Assembly: GCA_937974555.1 (NCBI GenBank)
Contig: CALJKR010000031.1
Span: forward strand, 1 to 64,000
DNA: 64,000 bases
Direction of reading: 5' to 3'
Source of the DNA: an uncultured Flavobacteriales bacterium
GTDB taxonomy: Bacteria; Bacteroidota; Bacteroidia; Flavobacteriales_D; Sanyastnellaceae
The notes under the pieces were generated by a model. That model had not been told where the DNA came from. It worked only from the letters and a program-made list of their open reading frames with translations, and ran no database searches. The first letter of the stretch is position 1; each line of letters starts with the position of its first letter. Positions 33,783 to 42,524 of the stretch are shown in pieces. Both the position numbers and the translations under genes were made by a program.

Positions 33783-35452
33783 TGCGCATTCTGTCTTTTG
33801 TAATATTGAGTTTGATTTCATGGGCCGCGACTGCTCAAAATGCGCCTGGGTTTTATTGGGTTCAATTCAGCGACAAAAACGGAACGCCATACAGTTTGGA
33901 TTATCCACAGGCCTTTTTGTCGGAGCGAGCGCTTCAAAAAAGACAGCTTATCCACAAAGAGATTACAGAACAAGATTTGCCGGTGAATCCTACCTATGTT
34001 CAAGCCGTATTGGATTCTTCAGGTGGGTCTTTGCATCACACCAGCAAGTGGTTTAATTCCATGACAGTAAATCTTTCATCATTGGATAGTGCGACTTTGG
34101 AATTATCCTTGGCCAAGATCAATAATTTGCCTTTTGTAGTAGAAGTCAAAAATACAGCCGCGTCCAACAAAGAATTGGCAGTGGAAAAAAGGATGAATAC
34201 CGATACGGAAACTGCGGTAGATTGGAGTGAACCCAGTTCCACACCCTACGGAAAGGCTTTTAATCAATTGGATTTGTTGTCTATCCCTCGTTTGCATGAG
34301 GCTGGATTTAAAGGGAAAGGTGTTCATGTCGGAGTTTTTGACGTGGGCTGGATGTTTATGCCCGCCATGCATGCTTTCGATGCGTTGCGTGAAGAGGGTA
34401 GATTGGTGATGGTCCGGGATTTTGTCAATCCACTTCAGCCGGATGTATTTGATGGTGGTGATCATGGAACCACAGTTTTGGCTTTGATGACTGCAGAATT
34501 GGACAGTGGCAGATACTTGGGTGCAGCGCCAGAAGCCAATTATTATTTGTTTCAAACCGAAAATGTAAGTTCGGAATTTAGAATAGAGGAGGACAATTGG
34601 GTGGCAGCTGCAGAGTTGGCAGACTCCTTGGGGCTTGATGTCATTAATTCATCGTTGGGTTATTCTACGTTTGATGACTCCACAATGAATTATACCTATG
34701 CGGACATGAATGGGCATGTTTCTCGCGCGAGTCAGGCAGCACAATGGCTGTCAGAGCGGGGTGTTTTGGTGGTATGCAGTGCTGGAAATTCAGGTACATA
34801 TCCTTGGTATTATATCCATGCGCCAAGTGATGCAGAAAAAATATTGTGCATTGGTGCAACGGATAGTTTGGGAGTGGACGCTACTTTTTCTTCCCATGGA
34901 CCTTCTTCAGATGGCAGAATGAAGCCAAGCATCACTTGTCAAGGAAGAAGGACATATTACCCCATTCAACAGGATGCTATTGGTAGAGGTTCTGGAACCT
35001 CATTCAGCGCTCCGCTTATAACAGGTGGTATGGCCTGTGCCATGCAAGCTATTCCCAATGTGGACAATCAACTTTGGATGGAATGGGTGCAGGCGGCAAG
35101 TACACAAGCGGATAACCCGGATTACCACATGGGGCATGGAATTCCGGATCTATGGTGGATGTTGCAAAAGAATACACCTGGTTTGGATAAGTTGCCTAAT
35201 TTTCAAATTCAAACTATTTATCCCAATCCCACCTCAAGTCAATTGAATGTCATCACCACAGGTGCTCCCGTGCTGGGTTGGCAAGTTTCAGATATCACAG
35301 GCCGATTGTTGGTCTCATGTTATTTTGATCAATCTTGGACCCGAAATTATCTGCAGTTGGATGTTAGCGATTTGCCTCAGGGAAGTTACCATTTTACTTT
35401 GATGACAACAGAAGGCAAAAGCACCTCGATTTTTCTTAAAGATTTAGAATGA
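33779..35452 (+). CDS. S8 (subtilisin-like) peptidase with T9SS sorting domain
   Basis: The 557-residue secreted protease has a signal peptide, a propeptide-like region (about 20-150), and the subtilisin triad D in VFDVGW near 187, H in DGGDHGTTV near 227 and S in GTSFSAP near 408. The C-terminal 75 residues (after the catalytic domain) form a T9SS type A sorting domain with YPNPTSS and LPQGSYHF. It should be exported and anchored on the cell surface. It begins at ATG 33779 overlapping the MORN gene stop (ATGA), and its own end overlaps the SH3 gene by four bases. Confidence 0.92.
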   Translation: MMRILSFVILSLISWAATAQNAPGFYWVQFSDKNGTPYSLDYPQAFLSERALQKRQLIHKEITEQDLPVNPTYVQAVLDSSGGSLHHTSKWFNSMTVNLSSLDSATLELSLAKINNLPFVVEVKNTAASNKELAVEKRMNTDTETAVDWSEPSSTPYGKAFNQLDLLSIPRLHEAGFKGKGVHVGVFDVGWMFMPAMHAFDALREEGRLVMVRDFVNPLQPDVFDGGDHGTTVLALMTAELDSGRYLGAAPEANYYLFQTENVSSEFRIEEDNWVAAAELADSLGLDVINSSLGYSTFDDSTMNYTYADMNGHVSRASQAAQWLSERGVLVVCSAGNSGTYPWYYIHAPSDAEKILCIGATDSLGVDATFSSHGPSSDGRMKPSITCQGRRTYYPIQQDAIGRGSGTSFSAPLITGGMACAMQAIPNVDNQLWMEWVQAASTQADNPDYHMGHGIPDLWWMLQKNTPGLDKLPNFQIQTIYPNPTSSQLNVITTGAPVLGWQVSDITGRLLVSCYFDQSWTRNYLQLDVSDLPQGSYHFTLMTTEGKSTSIFLKDLE

Positions 35453-36435
35453 AAAAGAAGTACATTTTTCTGTTTCTGGGTTTGCTAATGGCAACAATTG
35501 GTAGAGCACAAGGTCCAGTTGTGATTCATGAGATTTGGGCGGATGCAGGCTTTTATTCCAATCATGCTTTTACTTGGGTCAATCATGCAACTTTGCGCAC
35601 TGAACCCAATCGCAATGCCAAGGCGGTAGGGACTTTACCCATAGGCTCTGTTTGCGACTTGATGGAACAGGGCAAGGATACCATTGAAATAGCAGGAATA
35701 CAAAGTCCATGGTACAAAGTGAAATCATCAGAGATGGTGGGTTGGGTTTGGGGAGGTTTGCTTACACGATTCTGTGTGGGCAGCAACGTCGACCCTGAAG
35801 TGAAATTTTTAATGGGCTACCAATTGCACGATGACATTTTGGAGAAAGGATTCAAGCAAACCCACATTCAAATTAGAGCGATCAAAAATCAAAAAGAATT
35901 ATCCAATCTCAGTTTTCCATTACTGGAGCCTACATGGGGAATACAAAACATTGGTTCCAAGGGGTTAATAGGGGTAAATGATATCATTGCAGTATCCCAA
36001 TCTGGAGAATCATGCGGCCATTTTTATGGAAGTGCCTATGTACTCTGGGACGGTATAAAATTGATGGAACCTCTGGTGATCGGTGGTGTACCAGATGGTG
36101 ATTTTGGTGTTTGGGACAACCCTATTTTTCCATCGGACATGGAAGGTAGGTCTGGATTTTTAATTATCGATAGTGAAGATTATGTGGAGTATGTATCTTC
36201 CGATGTTGAGGAGTTCGGTTACATCGCTGAGCGAATCGCAAAGCGATCATTCACCCAATGGGAAGAAGGGGTTTGGACACCATTGCCTGAGTTATCAGAG
36301 AGCAAGCCCTTGTACTACTTAATTTCTGGAAATATTGGCCCACTTTATTTTCCTGAGGAATTGAAAGTGTTGCCCAATGAATTGTCAGATGAAATGCGGA
36401 CGTGGATCAATTCCCACAAGCAAAGTCAGAAGTAG
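35449..36435 (+). CDS. Secreted SH3-like domain protein, unknown
   Basis: The 328-residue protein has a signal peptide (ending near GRAQ) and an N-terminal bacterial SH3-like domain (about 40-110: TLRTEPNRNAKAVGTLPIGSVCDL to WYKVKSSEMVGWVWG), which often binds cell-wall or peptide ligands. The remaining part (about 115-328) is beta-rich and unknown. It is translationally coupled to the surface peptidase and the MORN protein, so the three probably form a secreted module. The last 29 bases overlap the convergent lipoprotein gene. Confidence 0.72.
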   Translation: MKKKYIFLFLGLLMATIGRAQGPVVIHEIWADAGFYSNHAFTWVNHATLRTEPNRNAKAVGTLPIGSVCDLMEQGKDTIEIAGIQSPWYKVKSSEMVGWVWGGLLTRFCVGSNVDPEVKFLMGYQLHDDILEKGFKQTHIQIRAIKNQKELSNLSFPLLEPTWGIQNIGSKGLIGVNDIIAVSQSGESCGHFYGSAYVLWDGIKLMEPLVIGGVPDGDFGVWDNPIFPSDMEGRSGFLIIDSEDYVEYVSSDVEEFGYIAERIAKRSFTQWEEGVWTPLPELSESKPLYYLISGNIGPLYFPEELKVLPNELSDEMRTWINSHKQSQK

Positions 36436-37543
36436 GATCCGGATCGCAGAAATTTAAGCCTGCGCAATAATCACCCAATCCAAAAGCATATAAATTGCCT
36501 ACCTGTGAGCCACTGCCCACCAAAGTAATATTCGTTTGAACTACTTGACTTCGTGAGGCGAGCAATCCAATGCCGTTATTAATATTGGTATAAGTTGGGC
36601 GTTCTTGGATAACACCTGTGACAGGCGCATTGACGGCAAGGTAAGTATTTAATTCCTCATTGGCCATACCCAAGATTACCTCAAAGCATTTGGCTCTGGT
36701 ATTGATGTTATTTTCATGACCAATCACCCTTTTGATTTTGGGGTCAGCGGTTAATCTTGTTTTTAACGCACTAAAAAATCCTTCACCCCCAAAACTGGTA
36801 GAGAGATATCCACCCAATAATTCCAAATTGGCAGCCTCAAATGCACCAATGTAATAATCCATAAACAAGGTGTCTCTGGAGACCAGATTGATATGCTCGT
36901 TCTCTGCATATTTTTCTTCCAAATATTTGAATCGCAATGTCAAATCATATTTGGCAACGTTGCTTGCGGGTGTCCATTTGATGGTGACGTTGTCTTGGTA
37001 TGTAACGCCTCCAGTTGATGAGTTGTAGGCAGCTAAATTCAACGGATAGTTGGCTTGTGGAATTTGAAAAACTACCTCGGATGCGTTGACAATATTGGTT
37101 ACGGCTTCTACATCGGGTCGGTTGTGAAAGTCAACAACAAGTTTGTAGGTAGCGCTTCCAGTCAATCCCCCTGGGGTGTTGGCTTTGTATACTGTTTGAT
37201 AAGGGGCAAAGAAAATTCCATAAGGATCTTTTTCTACCTCTTCTTCCTGCAATGCGATGGTTTGAACTTTTACGTTATTCACATATTTCTCCAAAACCAA
37301 TGTCTTGAATTCACTCCAATCATATTCGCTGCTATCGCGAATGGCGGCGTAAGTCAGATTGTTTCCATCACCCAAAAAGGTCTTGTTGATTTTGAAATAC
37401 TGCACATCGGCCTCTGGATCTAGCAAACCAAAAACGATGGTGGTGCTTTTGTATGGGGCATTTAAGTCTACTTCTGTTGAACAAGAAGTGATGCCCATGG
37501 TAAGCGCGAGGATAGCAATAACGTAAATTCCAATTTTCTGCAT
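36407..37543 (-). CDS. Bacteroidota lipoprotein, unknown
   Basis: The 378-residue protein begins with a lipoprotein signal peptide (lipobox ITSC near 18-21) and continues with a beta-rich extracellular region (VDLNAPYKSTTIVFGLLDPEADVQYFKINKTF). It vaguely resembles DUF4249-type surface lipoproteins in layout but I cannot assign it to that family. It follows the acyl-CoA reductase by 13 bases and is probably co-transcribed with it. It overlaps the convergent SH3 gene by 29 bases. Location is the outer membrane; the function is unknown. Confidence 0.7.
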   Translation of the reverse strand: MQKIGIYVIAILALTMGITSCSTEVDLNAPYKSTTIVFGLLDPEADVQYFKINKTFLGDGNNLTYAAIRDSSEYDWSEFKTLVLEKYVNNVKVQTIALQEEEVEKDPYGIFFAPYQTVYKANTPGGLTGSATYKLVVDFHNRPDVEAVTNIVNASEVVFQIPQANYPLNLAAYNSSTGGVTYQDNVTIKWTPASNVAKYDLTLRFKYLEEKYAENEHINLVSRDTLFMDYYIGAFEAANLELLGGYLSTSFGGEGFFSALKTRLTADPKIKRVIGHENNINTRAKCFEVILGMANEELNTYLAVNAPVTGVIQERPTYTNINNGIGLLASRSQVVQTNITLVGSGSQVGNLYAFGLGDYCAGLNFCDPDPTSDFACGN

Positions 37544-37556
37544 GGCTCAAATATAA

Positions 37557-38606
37557 TCAGGATATGAGGAATGACATGACATCAATATTATCGGCATAAT
37601 CACGTAGCGTTGGACACTGTGCTTGACCAAAGGGAATATGGCCATGACCCACGATGCATTGGATTTTGTTTTGAAGGCTGCTCAAATGATCCAAGAGAAC
37701 TTGCTTGTCACTGTAATATTCGTAGAATAGGCTTCCTGTGGGCGCTACAATGCCGGGATCTTGCTTAAAAAGCATGAATCCGTTTTCCAAAAGGTCTTCC
37801 CGATTCAACAACCAAACCGCCTTGTTGTAATCATAATTGTTGGCGTACTTATTATGCTTGGCCATTTCTTGAAAAGGCAACAAGGCGCCAATCAAGGTAT
37901 TGATGTCATATCCTTCAGGAAAATAAACCTTGCATACGTTTCTGCATCCCAAACCAAAATAGTCAAAGATGTCGTGTCCCAATGCATTCAATTCCTCAGG
38001 TGTTTCCGTCCCATCAAGTATGGCGACACTGGTTCTGGATTGTCTAATGATGTGGGGATATTTGTCAAAGTAGGCATGAAAATATCTCGAGGTGTTGTCA
38101 CTCCCGGTGGCGATGATTCGATCAAATTTCTCCAATTTACCCTCCGCCCATTGTATTTGGTCCTTCATTGCGGGTTGCCATTTCATGACCAGATACAAGA
38201 CCAAAGGAATCAATCGGGCATCATCGGATGAAAGTTTGATCAAGGCCGTGTGTCCGGAAATCAACACACACAAGATATCATGAAAGCCCACCATCGGGAT
38301 GTTACCTGCACAAATGATGGCCACGGTTTGTGGTTGAATGTCATCCAGTGCGTAGGATGCAACCCATGATTTTAAGGTGTTTTCCTGCAGGGCATTGGCC
38401 CAATTTTTTAAGGCGAGCTTGGTAAACTCAGGAGTAAACCAACCATTGTAGGGCACCTGATTCAATACAACCTGCTGGGCACTCTCGTATTCCTCCTGGG
38501 TCAGTCCCAATTCAAATCCAGGCCAAGCTTCCTCGTTGCTCAGGGCGCCGAGGACTTTGCCCAATTGAACAAAAGCTTGAATTCGTTGTTCTAAGGTTGT
38601 TTGCAT
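37557..38606 (-). CDS. Acyl-CoA reductase (LuxC-like)
   Basis: The 349-residue protein resembles the LuxC/acyl-CoA reductase family of the aldehyde dehydrogenase superfamily, which reduces acyl-CoA or acyl-protein to aldehyde with NADPH. Recognisable features are AIICAGNIPMVGFHD, a glycine-rich GHTALIKLSSDD segment, RTSVAILDG and FGLGCRNVCKVYFPEG, where a Cys could be the acyl nucleophile. In Bacteroidota this gene is, to my memory, often next to a ferredoxin gene, as here. No other lux genes are present, so bioluminescence is not implied. It is divergent from the ferredoxin gene. Confidence 0.85.
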   Translation of the reverse strand: MQTTLEQRIQAFVQLGKVLGALSNEEAWPGFELGLTQEEYESAQQVVLNQVPYNGWFTPEFTKLALKNWANALQENTLKSWVASYALDDIQPQTVAIICAGNIPMVGFHDILCVLISGHTALIKLSSDDARLIPLVLYLVMKWQPAMKDQIQWAEGKLEKFDRIIATGSDNTSRYFHAYFDKYPHIIRQSRTSVAILDGTETPEELNALGHDIFDYFGLGCRNVCKVYFPEGYDINTLIGALLPFQEMAKHNKYANNYDYNKAVWLLNREDLLENGFMLFKQDPGIVAPTGSLFYEYYSDKQVLLDHLSSLQNKIQCIVGHGHIPFGQAQCPTLRDYADNIDVMSFLIS

Positions 38607-38629
38607 ATCGCGGTTGTGAATTACATTTG
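38600..38629 (+). promoter_or_regulatory. Promoter of the ferredoxin gene
   Basis: TTTG (38600-38603) and TACATTTG (38622-38629) are spaced by 18 bases, the same as two other promoters in the window. The start codon follows 31 bases later. Confidence 0.65.
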
Positions 38630-38660
38630 CCGCGCAAAATTACATCAAACCTATAGTGTT

Positions 38661-39011
38661 ATGGCGATAATGATTACAGATGCATGTATCAATTGTGGAG
38701 CATGCGAGCCGGAATGTCCCAACCATGCAATCTACGAAGGTGGTGCGGAATGGAAATACTCGGATGGTACAGGATTGAGAGGGATTATGACTCCTCTGAC
38801 TGGAGGAGCTGAGATCGATGCGGATGGTCTTATGGAGCCCAAAAGCATGGATGTTTATTTCATCGTGCATGACAAATGCACGGAGTGTGTTGGTTTTCAT
38901 GATGAACCCCAATGTGCCGCGGTTTGTCCCGTGGATTGCTGTGTCGATGATCCCGATTATAGAGAAAGCAAAGAGCAATTGCTGAAGAAAAAGGAATTCA
39001 TGCACTTGTAA
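38661..39011 (+). CDS. 4Fe-4S dicluster ferredoxin
   Basis: The 116-residue cytoplasmic protein has one complete [4Fe-4S] motif near the start (CINCGACEPECP) and a second, CTECVGFHDEPQCAAVCP, with an insertion between the second and third cysteines, as in the bacterial 7Fe/8Fe ferredoxins of the Fer4 family. It is an electron carrier; the partner enzyme is not identified. The start is ATG 38661; the longer frame from 38601 overlaps the divergent acyl-CoA reductase gene. Transcription ends at a perfect hairpin shared with the TonB receptor gene. Confidence 0.92.
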   Translation: MAIMITDACINCGACEPECPNHAIYEGGAEWKYSDGTGLRGIMTPLTGGAEIDADGLMEPKSMDVYFIVHDKCTECVGFHDEPQCAAVCPVDCCVDDPDYRESKEQLLKKKEFMHL

Positions 39012-39026
39012 CCAAGCGAAAAATAG

Positions 39027-39053
39027 AAAAGGGGGCCTCGGCCCCCTTTTTTT
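39027..39053. terminator. Bidirectional terminator between ferredoxin and TonB receptor
   Basis: AAAAGGGGGCC and GGCCCCCTTTT form a perfect inverted repeat around a TC centre, flanked by A- and T-runs. It lies between gene ends at 39011 and 39052 and resembles the terminator at 4547-4571. Confidence 0.85.
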
Positions 39054-41274
39054 AAAAGTTGAATTTGTAACTGATATAGACGTTTCGTCCTGGAGCATTG
39101 ATTCCGCTGGCAAAAAGTCGATACTGTGTATCCAAAATATTGTCAACGCCTAGCAATAGGTGTGCGTGTTCTCCGCAGCGATACTGTCCCTTGATGTTGA
39201 AGGTCATCCATGCTGGAGTTCCATCAGGAGTGGCATAACTCTCATTGTCCTCTGCACCCAATCGGTATTGATCCAATTTTTTCCATCCTTGGAATTGGGT
39301 ATTGAATTGAACCATCCATTTTTCTTGAATGAAAGAAACAGCACCCATCGCCATCACCGGTGGAATATGATCCATGGGTGTTTCTTGATTGTCTTTTACA
39401 AATCTTCCTTTGGTGACATTGGCACTCCAATCCAAGCGCCAATGCAGATTCAACGCATTGGTCATATTGAACTGCGCACCGCGGATATATCCTTTGTCTT
39501 GGTTTTGCGCGGCGACGATGGGACTCATTTGACCATCATAAACCACGCTGTCCAAGCCATTCAATGTGGTGGGCGCCGTGGCGATGAAGTTTGTCAACCA
39601 AGTGTTGTATGCGTTGATGGACCATTGCATTCTTGGGTTTTGGGTGTTGTGTCGAATGTTAATGTCCCAGGTGGTGGCTTGCTCTGGCTTCAATTGGGCA
39701 TTGGGGACAATGACATTGCCTGCGCTGGTTTCAAAAATCTTGCTCAGGTCATCGATGTTGGGAACGCGGTATCCCATGCTCAAGTTGCTGGAGAGGTTGT
39801 ATTGGTTCCATTGATAGATCCATCCGATGGCGCCGGAATACGTGGGTTGATTTTGATGAATTTCATTGCGAACGCCATCCACGGCATATCCCGAGAGGAT
39901 GGTCGATTTTAAAGCAGAATATCCGGCACGACCACTGGCATGTATTTGCATTTTAGCATTCAAATGATGAACATAGTAAGCAAACGCTGATACTTGATTC
40001 ATTGTGTTGATTCCGTTGGAATAACGGGTGTTTATTTCTCGGGTAGCACTGGTGATTTTGTTCACGGACTGTGAGGTGCTTTTTAAATCATTCCATTGCG
40101 CATCCACTCCGGCCTGCCATTCATTGTTGTTTTTTCTTTGATGAAGCCCCACGGTGGCAGAGGCCACTTGAACATTTTCAATGCGTCCATCCAACCAAGG
40201 ATTGTTCAACTTTCTTGTATAACGGCTTTCCTCAATGGTTTGGTAGTTGAATTGTGCATCCAAGTCAATGTTCTTTCCAATGTTGTCATGGTGAAAAACA
40301 TAGGAAACCAAGTTGCGGGTTTGTGGACCATAATACCAGTCGCCGTATTTCAATTGTCCGCCGCTCAGGTCGGTTAAACGATCATAACGGGGCACATTCG
40401 TACTATTGGAATGTTGGATATTCAAAGTGTGGTGCTGAAGTCCTTTTTGATATCCTATTTTCTCAATAAAATCATACTGCTTGTAACCGCTGTACTTTTG
40501 AATGGCATTGTTCTTATTGGCAACGAGTGAATCTTTGCTCCCTGTCCAAAGGGCATAGTAATCTCGAGTGCCCACGTTTTCTCTATAAAACCAATTTTTG
40601 GATTTCCCACTTCTTAAATCACCCCATTGATTGAATGTGAATGAAGTCCATGTACTCCAATTTTTATTTTGCAAGGCCACATCAAAATGTTGCGAGAACT
40701 CCTGTGACGCACTTCCTACACGGGTTTGAGAATTAACCCGAATGGTCTCTGTTTCGGTAAAACGCAGTTGGTGCGTACTAAGCGCAATGACACCACCCAA
40801 GGCATCACTGCCATATAGATTGGAAGAAGGACCGTACAGTACTTCAACGTCTTCCAGGGCGTTGACATCCAAGGTAATGATGTTCTGCAAATGTCCACCG
40901 CGGTAGATCAAGTTGTTCATTCTAACGCCATCCACAACCAAAGAGATTCTATTGGCCTCAAGTCCACGAACAATGGGGCTTCCACCGCCCATTTGACTTT
41001 TTTGAACAAATACATTTCCATTTTTTTGGAGCAGATCTGCCGTAGTGGATGGTTGGTTGAATTGGATTTCTTTTGCCTGAATTTTCAAGACCTGAATCGG
41101 TACATCATTGTACTTTCGAATTTGTTTGGATGCCGAAAAGACCAATGGATTGGTATCTTCATTTTGTTGCAAAAGAAGAATAGTTTCGGTAGTATCAGAC
41201 GCATTGTTTTTTTGTTGCGCGCCAACAACGAAATGTACCAGGCAAATGCCCAGAGATAATATCGTTTTTTTCAT
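39052..41274 (-). CDS. TonB-dependent outer-membrane receptor
   Basis: The 740-residue protein has a signal peptide, a plug domain (about 50-165) with the hallmark QMGGGSPIVRGLEANRI and VDGVRMNN segments, and a C-terminal beta-barrel ending in the aromatic YKFNF. This plug sequence is characteristic of hemin/hemoglobin-type receptors such as HmuR, so iron-haem uptake is likely but not proven. It has no N-terminal carboxypeptidase-like domain and no SusD partner. It ends the leftward run MATE, dnaE, M15 peptidase and unknown gene, 37 bases after the latter. Confidence 0.92.
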   Translation of the reverse strand: MKKTILSLGICLVHFVVGAQQKNNASDTTETILLLQQNEDTNPLVFSASKQIRKYNDVPIQVLKIQAKEIQFNQPSTTADLLQKNGNVFVQKSQMGGGSPIVRGLEANRISLVVDGVRMNNLIYRGGHLQNIITLDVNALEDVEVLYGPSSNLYGSDALGGVIALSTHQLRFTETETIRVNSQTRVGSASQEFSQHFDVALQNKNWSTWTSFTFNQWGDLRSGKSKNWFYRENVGTRDYYALWTGSKDSLVANKNNAIQKYSGYKQYDFIEKIGYQKGLQHHTLNIQHSNSTNVPRYDRLTDLSGGQLKYGDWYYGPQTRNLVSYVFHHDNIGKNIDLDAQFNYQTIEESRYTRKLNNPWLDGRIENVQVASATVGLHQRKNNNEWQAGVDAQWNDLKSTSQSVNKITSATREINTRYSNGINTMNQVSAFAYYVHHLNAKMQIHASGRAGYSALKSTILSGYAVDGVRNEIHQNQPTYSGAIGWIYQWNQYNLSSNLSMGYRVPNIDDLSKIFETSAGNVIVPNAQLKPEQATTWDINIRHNTQNPRMQWSINAYNTWLTNFIATAPTTLNGLDSVVYDGQMSPIVAAQNQDKGYIRGAQFNMTNALNLHWRLDWSANVTKGRFVKDNQETPMDHIPPVMAMGAVSFIQEKWMVQFNTQFQGWKKLDQYRLGAEDNESYATPDGTPAWMTFNIKGQYRCGEHAHLLLGVDNILDTQYRLFASGINAPGRNVYISYKFNF

Positions 41275-41311
41275 ATTTAAGTGAATGGATTAATAAAAGA
41301 TGGTGGATACA

Positions 41312-41848
41312 TCAATTACAAATCGGGGGCTTAAATATGGATTCTAAAAAAGTGGATTTTATGTGGCAAACAGTGGATGGGAATGGGATCATTTCAATAG
41401 TTAGAGGATGAATAATCAAAAAGGAAAAAACATGCGTAGGCAAATATTTCCATCCCAAGGTGGAGAGGTCAAGCAAATTTTTATTGGATGAATGTTCAGG
41501 TAAACAGGGAATGAGGTCTTTGAATATATTTTCCCATTTATCCGCTTTGGCCAAGACCCGCACTTGATTATTGTCCCAAGAAATTTCCTTGGTGTCATAC
41601 CAAATGCCATCCACTTGAAATTCCTTTTTTTCTTCAGCATCCCTATGATTCCATTGAAGAGATGAAAACTGAAAAGTCTTCCATTGCGCAGCATTTCCCG
41701 TATGGGTCATTACCCATTGGTGTAATAACTTTTGTGTGCGCAGTGTCCATTGAAGATTAACGCCACCCATAATTACCAACAGGAGACATACGAAAACGGT
41801 TAATTTTTTAATTTTCTGATAGAGGAGCGGGAGCAACACCTTCCACAT
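41312..41848 (-). CDS. Membrane-anchored protein of unknown function
   Basis: From ATG 41848 the product is 178 residues with one membrane helix near the N-terminus (about 15-34) and a short periplasmic region (FQFSSLQWNHRDAEEKKEFQVDGIWYDTKEISWD). The helix is followed by a conserved-looking WYDT segment. It overlaps the M15 peptidase gene by 41 bases if this start is right; later starts within the helix are possible. I do not recognise the family. The neighbouring TonB receptor suggests an envelope or uptake role, as an inference from position. Confidence 0.6.
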   Translation of the reverse strand: MWKVLLPLLYQKIKKLTVFVCLLLVIMGGVNLQWTLRTQKLLHQWVMTHTGNAAQWKTFQFSSLQWNHRDAEEKKEFQVDGIWYDTKEISWDNNQVRVLAKADKWENIFKDLIPCLPEHSSNKNLLDLSTLGWKYLPTHVFSFLIIHPLTIEMIPFPSTVCHIKSTFLESIFKPPICN

Positions 41849-42524
41849 ATTTCTGGATGATATTGATTTTTTCGGCTGTTTGCGCTCCCTTAAATCCATG
41901 AATGTCTGATGGTTTTGTGAGTGCAATATAGGTGCTTAAATAGTAACTAGACAATGGAAAAAACGACCAATGCCATTTTTCTTCTTGATAACCGCTGCGA
42001 TCGGGATTCCCATCGTACGGTTGATAAAATCCATAGGACGCTGCATGTTCTCTCAACCAATCGTATTCTTTTTTTCCCTTGCCTGTATTAAAATATGCGG
42101 GCTCCAAAGAATTGAGGTCAAAGTCAGTTCCCCAATGATGACGGGATGTTCCTGGCATGGAACTGTATCTTAAAATCTTTTGTGCACAATCGACATCCCC
42201 AATTTTGGGATTTTTCTGATGTTCATTGTTCCACTTTCTTTCCCAAATGTTTTTTTGGGCTTCAAAGTTTCTGGATGCGCTGATGACTTTAAATACAACT
42301 CCTTCTTTTTGCGCTGCAGCAAACATTTTCTTCAATGAATCAATGACCTGGATTTGAAGATAGGCATCTTCCTTGGTGGTCATGTATTGCGGAAGGCGGG
42401 CAAATGATTGGTGCTTCGCATAATTCAATTTACCCATCAGCAAAGATTCGTCAATCTCCTGTGCGGTGACTGATCGCATGAAAGGAAGAGAAATTCCAAA
42501 AATTAATATAATCAAAAGGCGCAT
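41808..42524 (-). CDS. M15-family D-alanyl-D-alanine carboxypeptidase-like peptidase
   Basis: The 238-residue exported protein has a signal peptide (cleaved near TAQE) and a VanY/M15B peptidase domain. The zinc ligands are visible: H129 and D136 in SRHHWGTDFDLN, and H185 in EKWHW, with E182 as likely base. It should trim the terminal D-Ala of peptidoglycan peptides in the periplasm. The start shares one base with the dnaE stop (TGATG), so it is translationally coupled to the polymerase gene, although the two functions are unrelated. Confidence 0.93.
   Translation of the reverse strand: MRLLIILIFGISLPFMRSVTAQEIDESLLMGKLNYAKHQSFARLPQYMTTKEDAYLQIQVIDSLKKMFAAAQKEGVVFKVISASRNFEAQKNIWERKWNNEHQKNPKIGDVDCAQKILRYSSMPGTSRHHWGTDFDLNSLEPAYFNTGKGKKEYDWLREHAASYGFYQPYDGNPDRSGYQEEKWHWSFFPLSSYYLSTYIALTKPSDIHGFKGAQTAEKINIIQKYVEGVAPAPLSEN

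Noticed and set aside
36232..36250. CGCAAAG motif as a third copy of the REP-like element
   Set aside because: It lies inside the SH3-like coding sequence and shows only one unit without the paired arm, so it is probably coincidence.
38181..38640. LuxC-like reductase as part of a bioluminescence operon
   Set aside because: No luciferase or other lux genes occur in the window, and Bacteroidota carry this reductase in other contexts.
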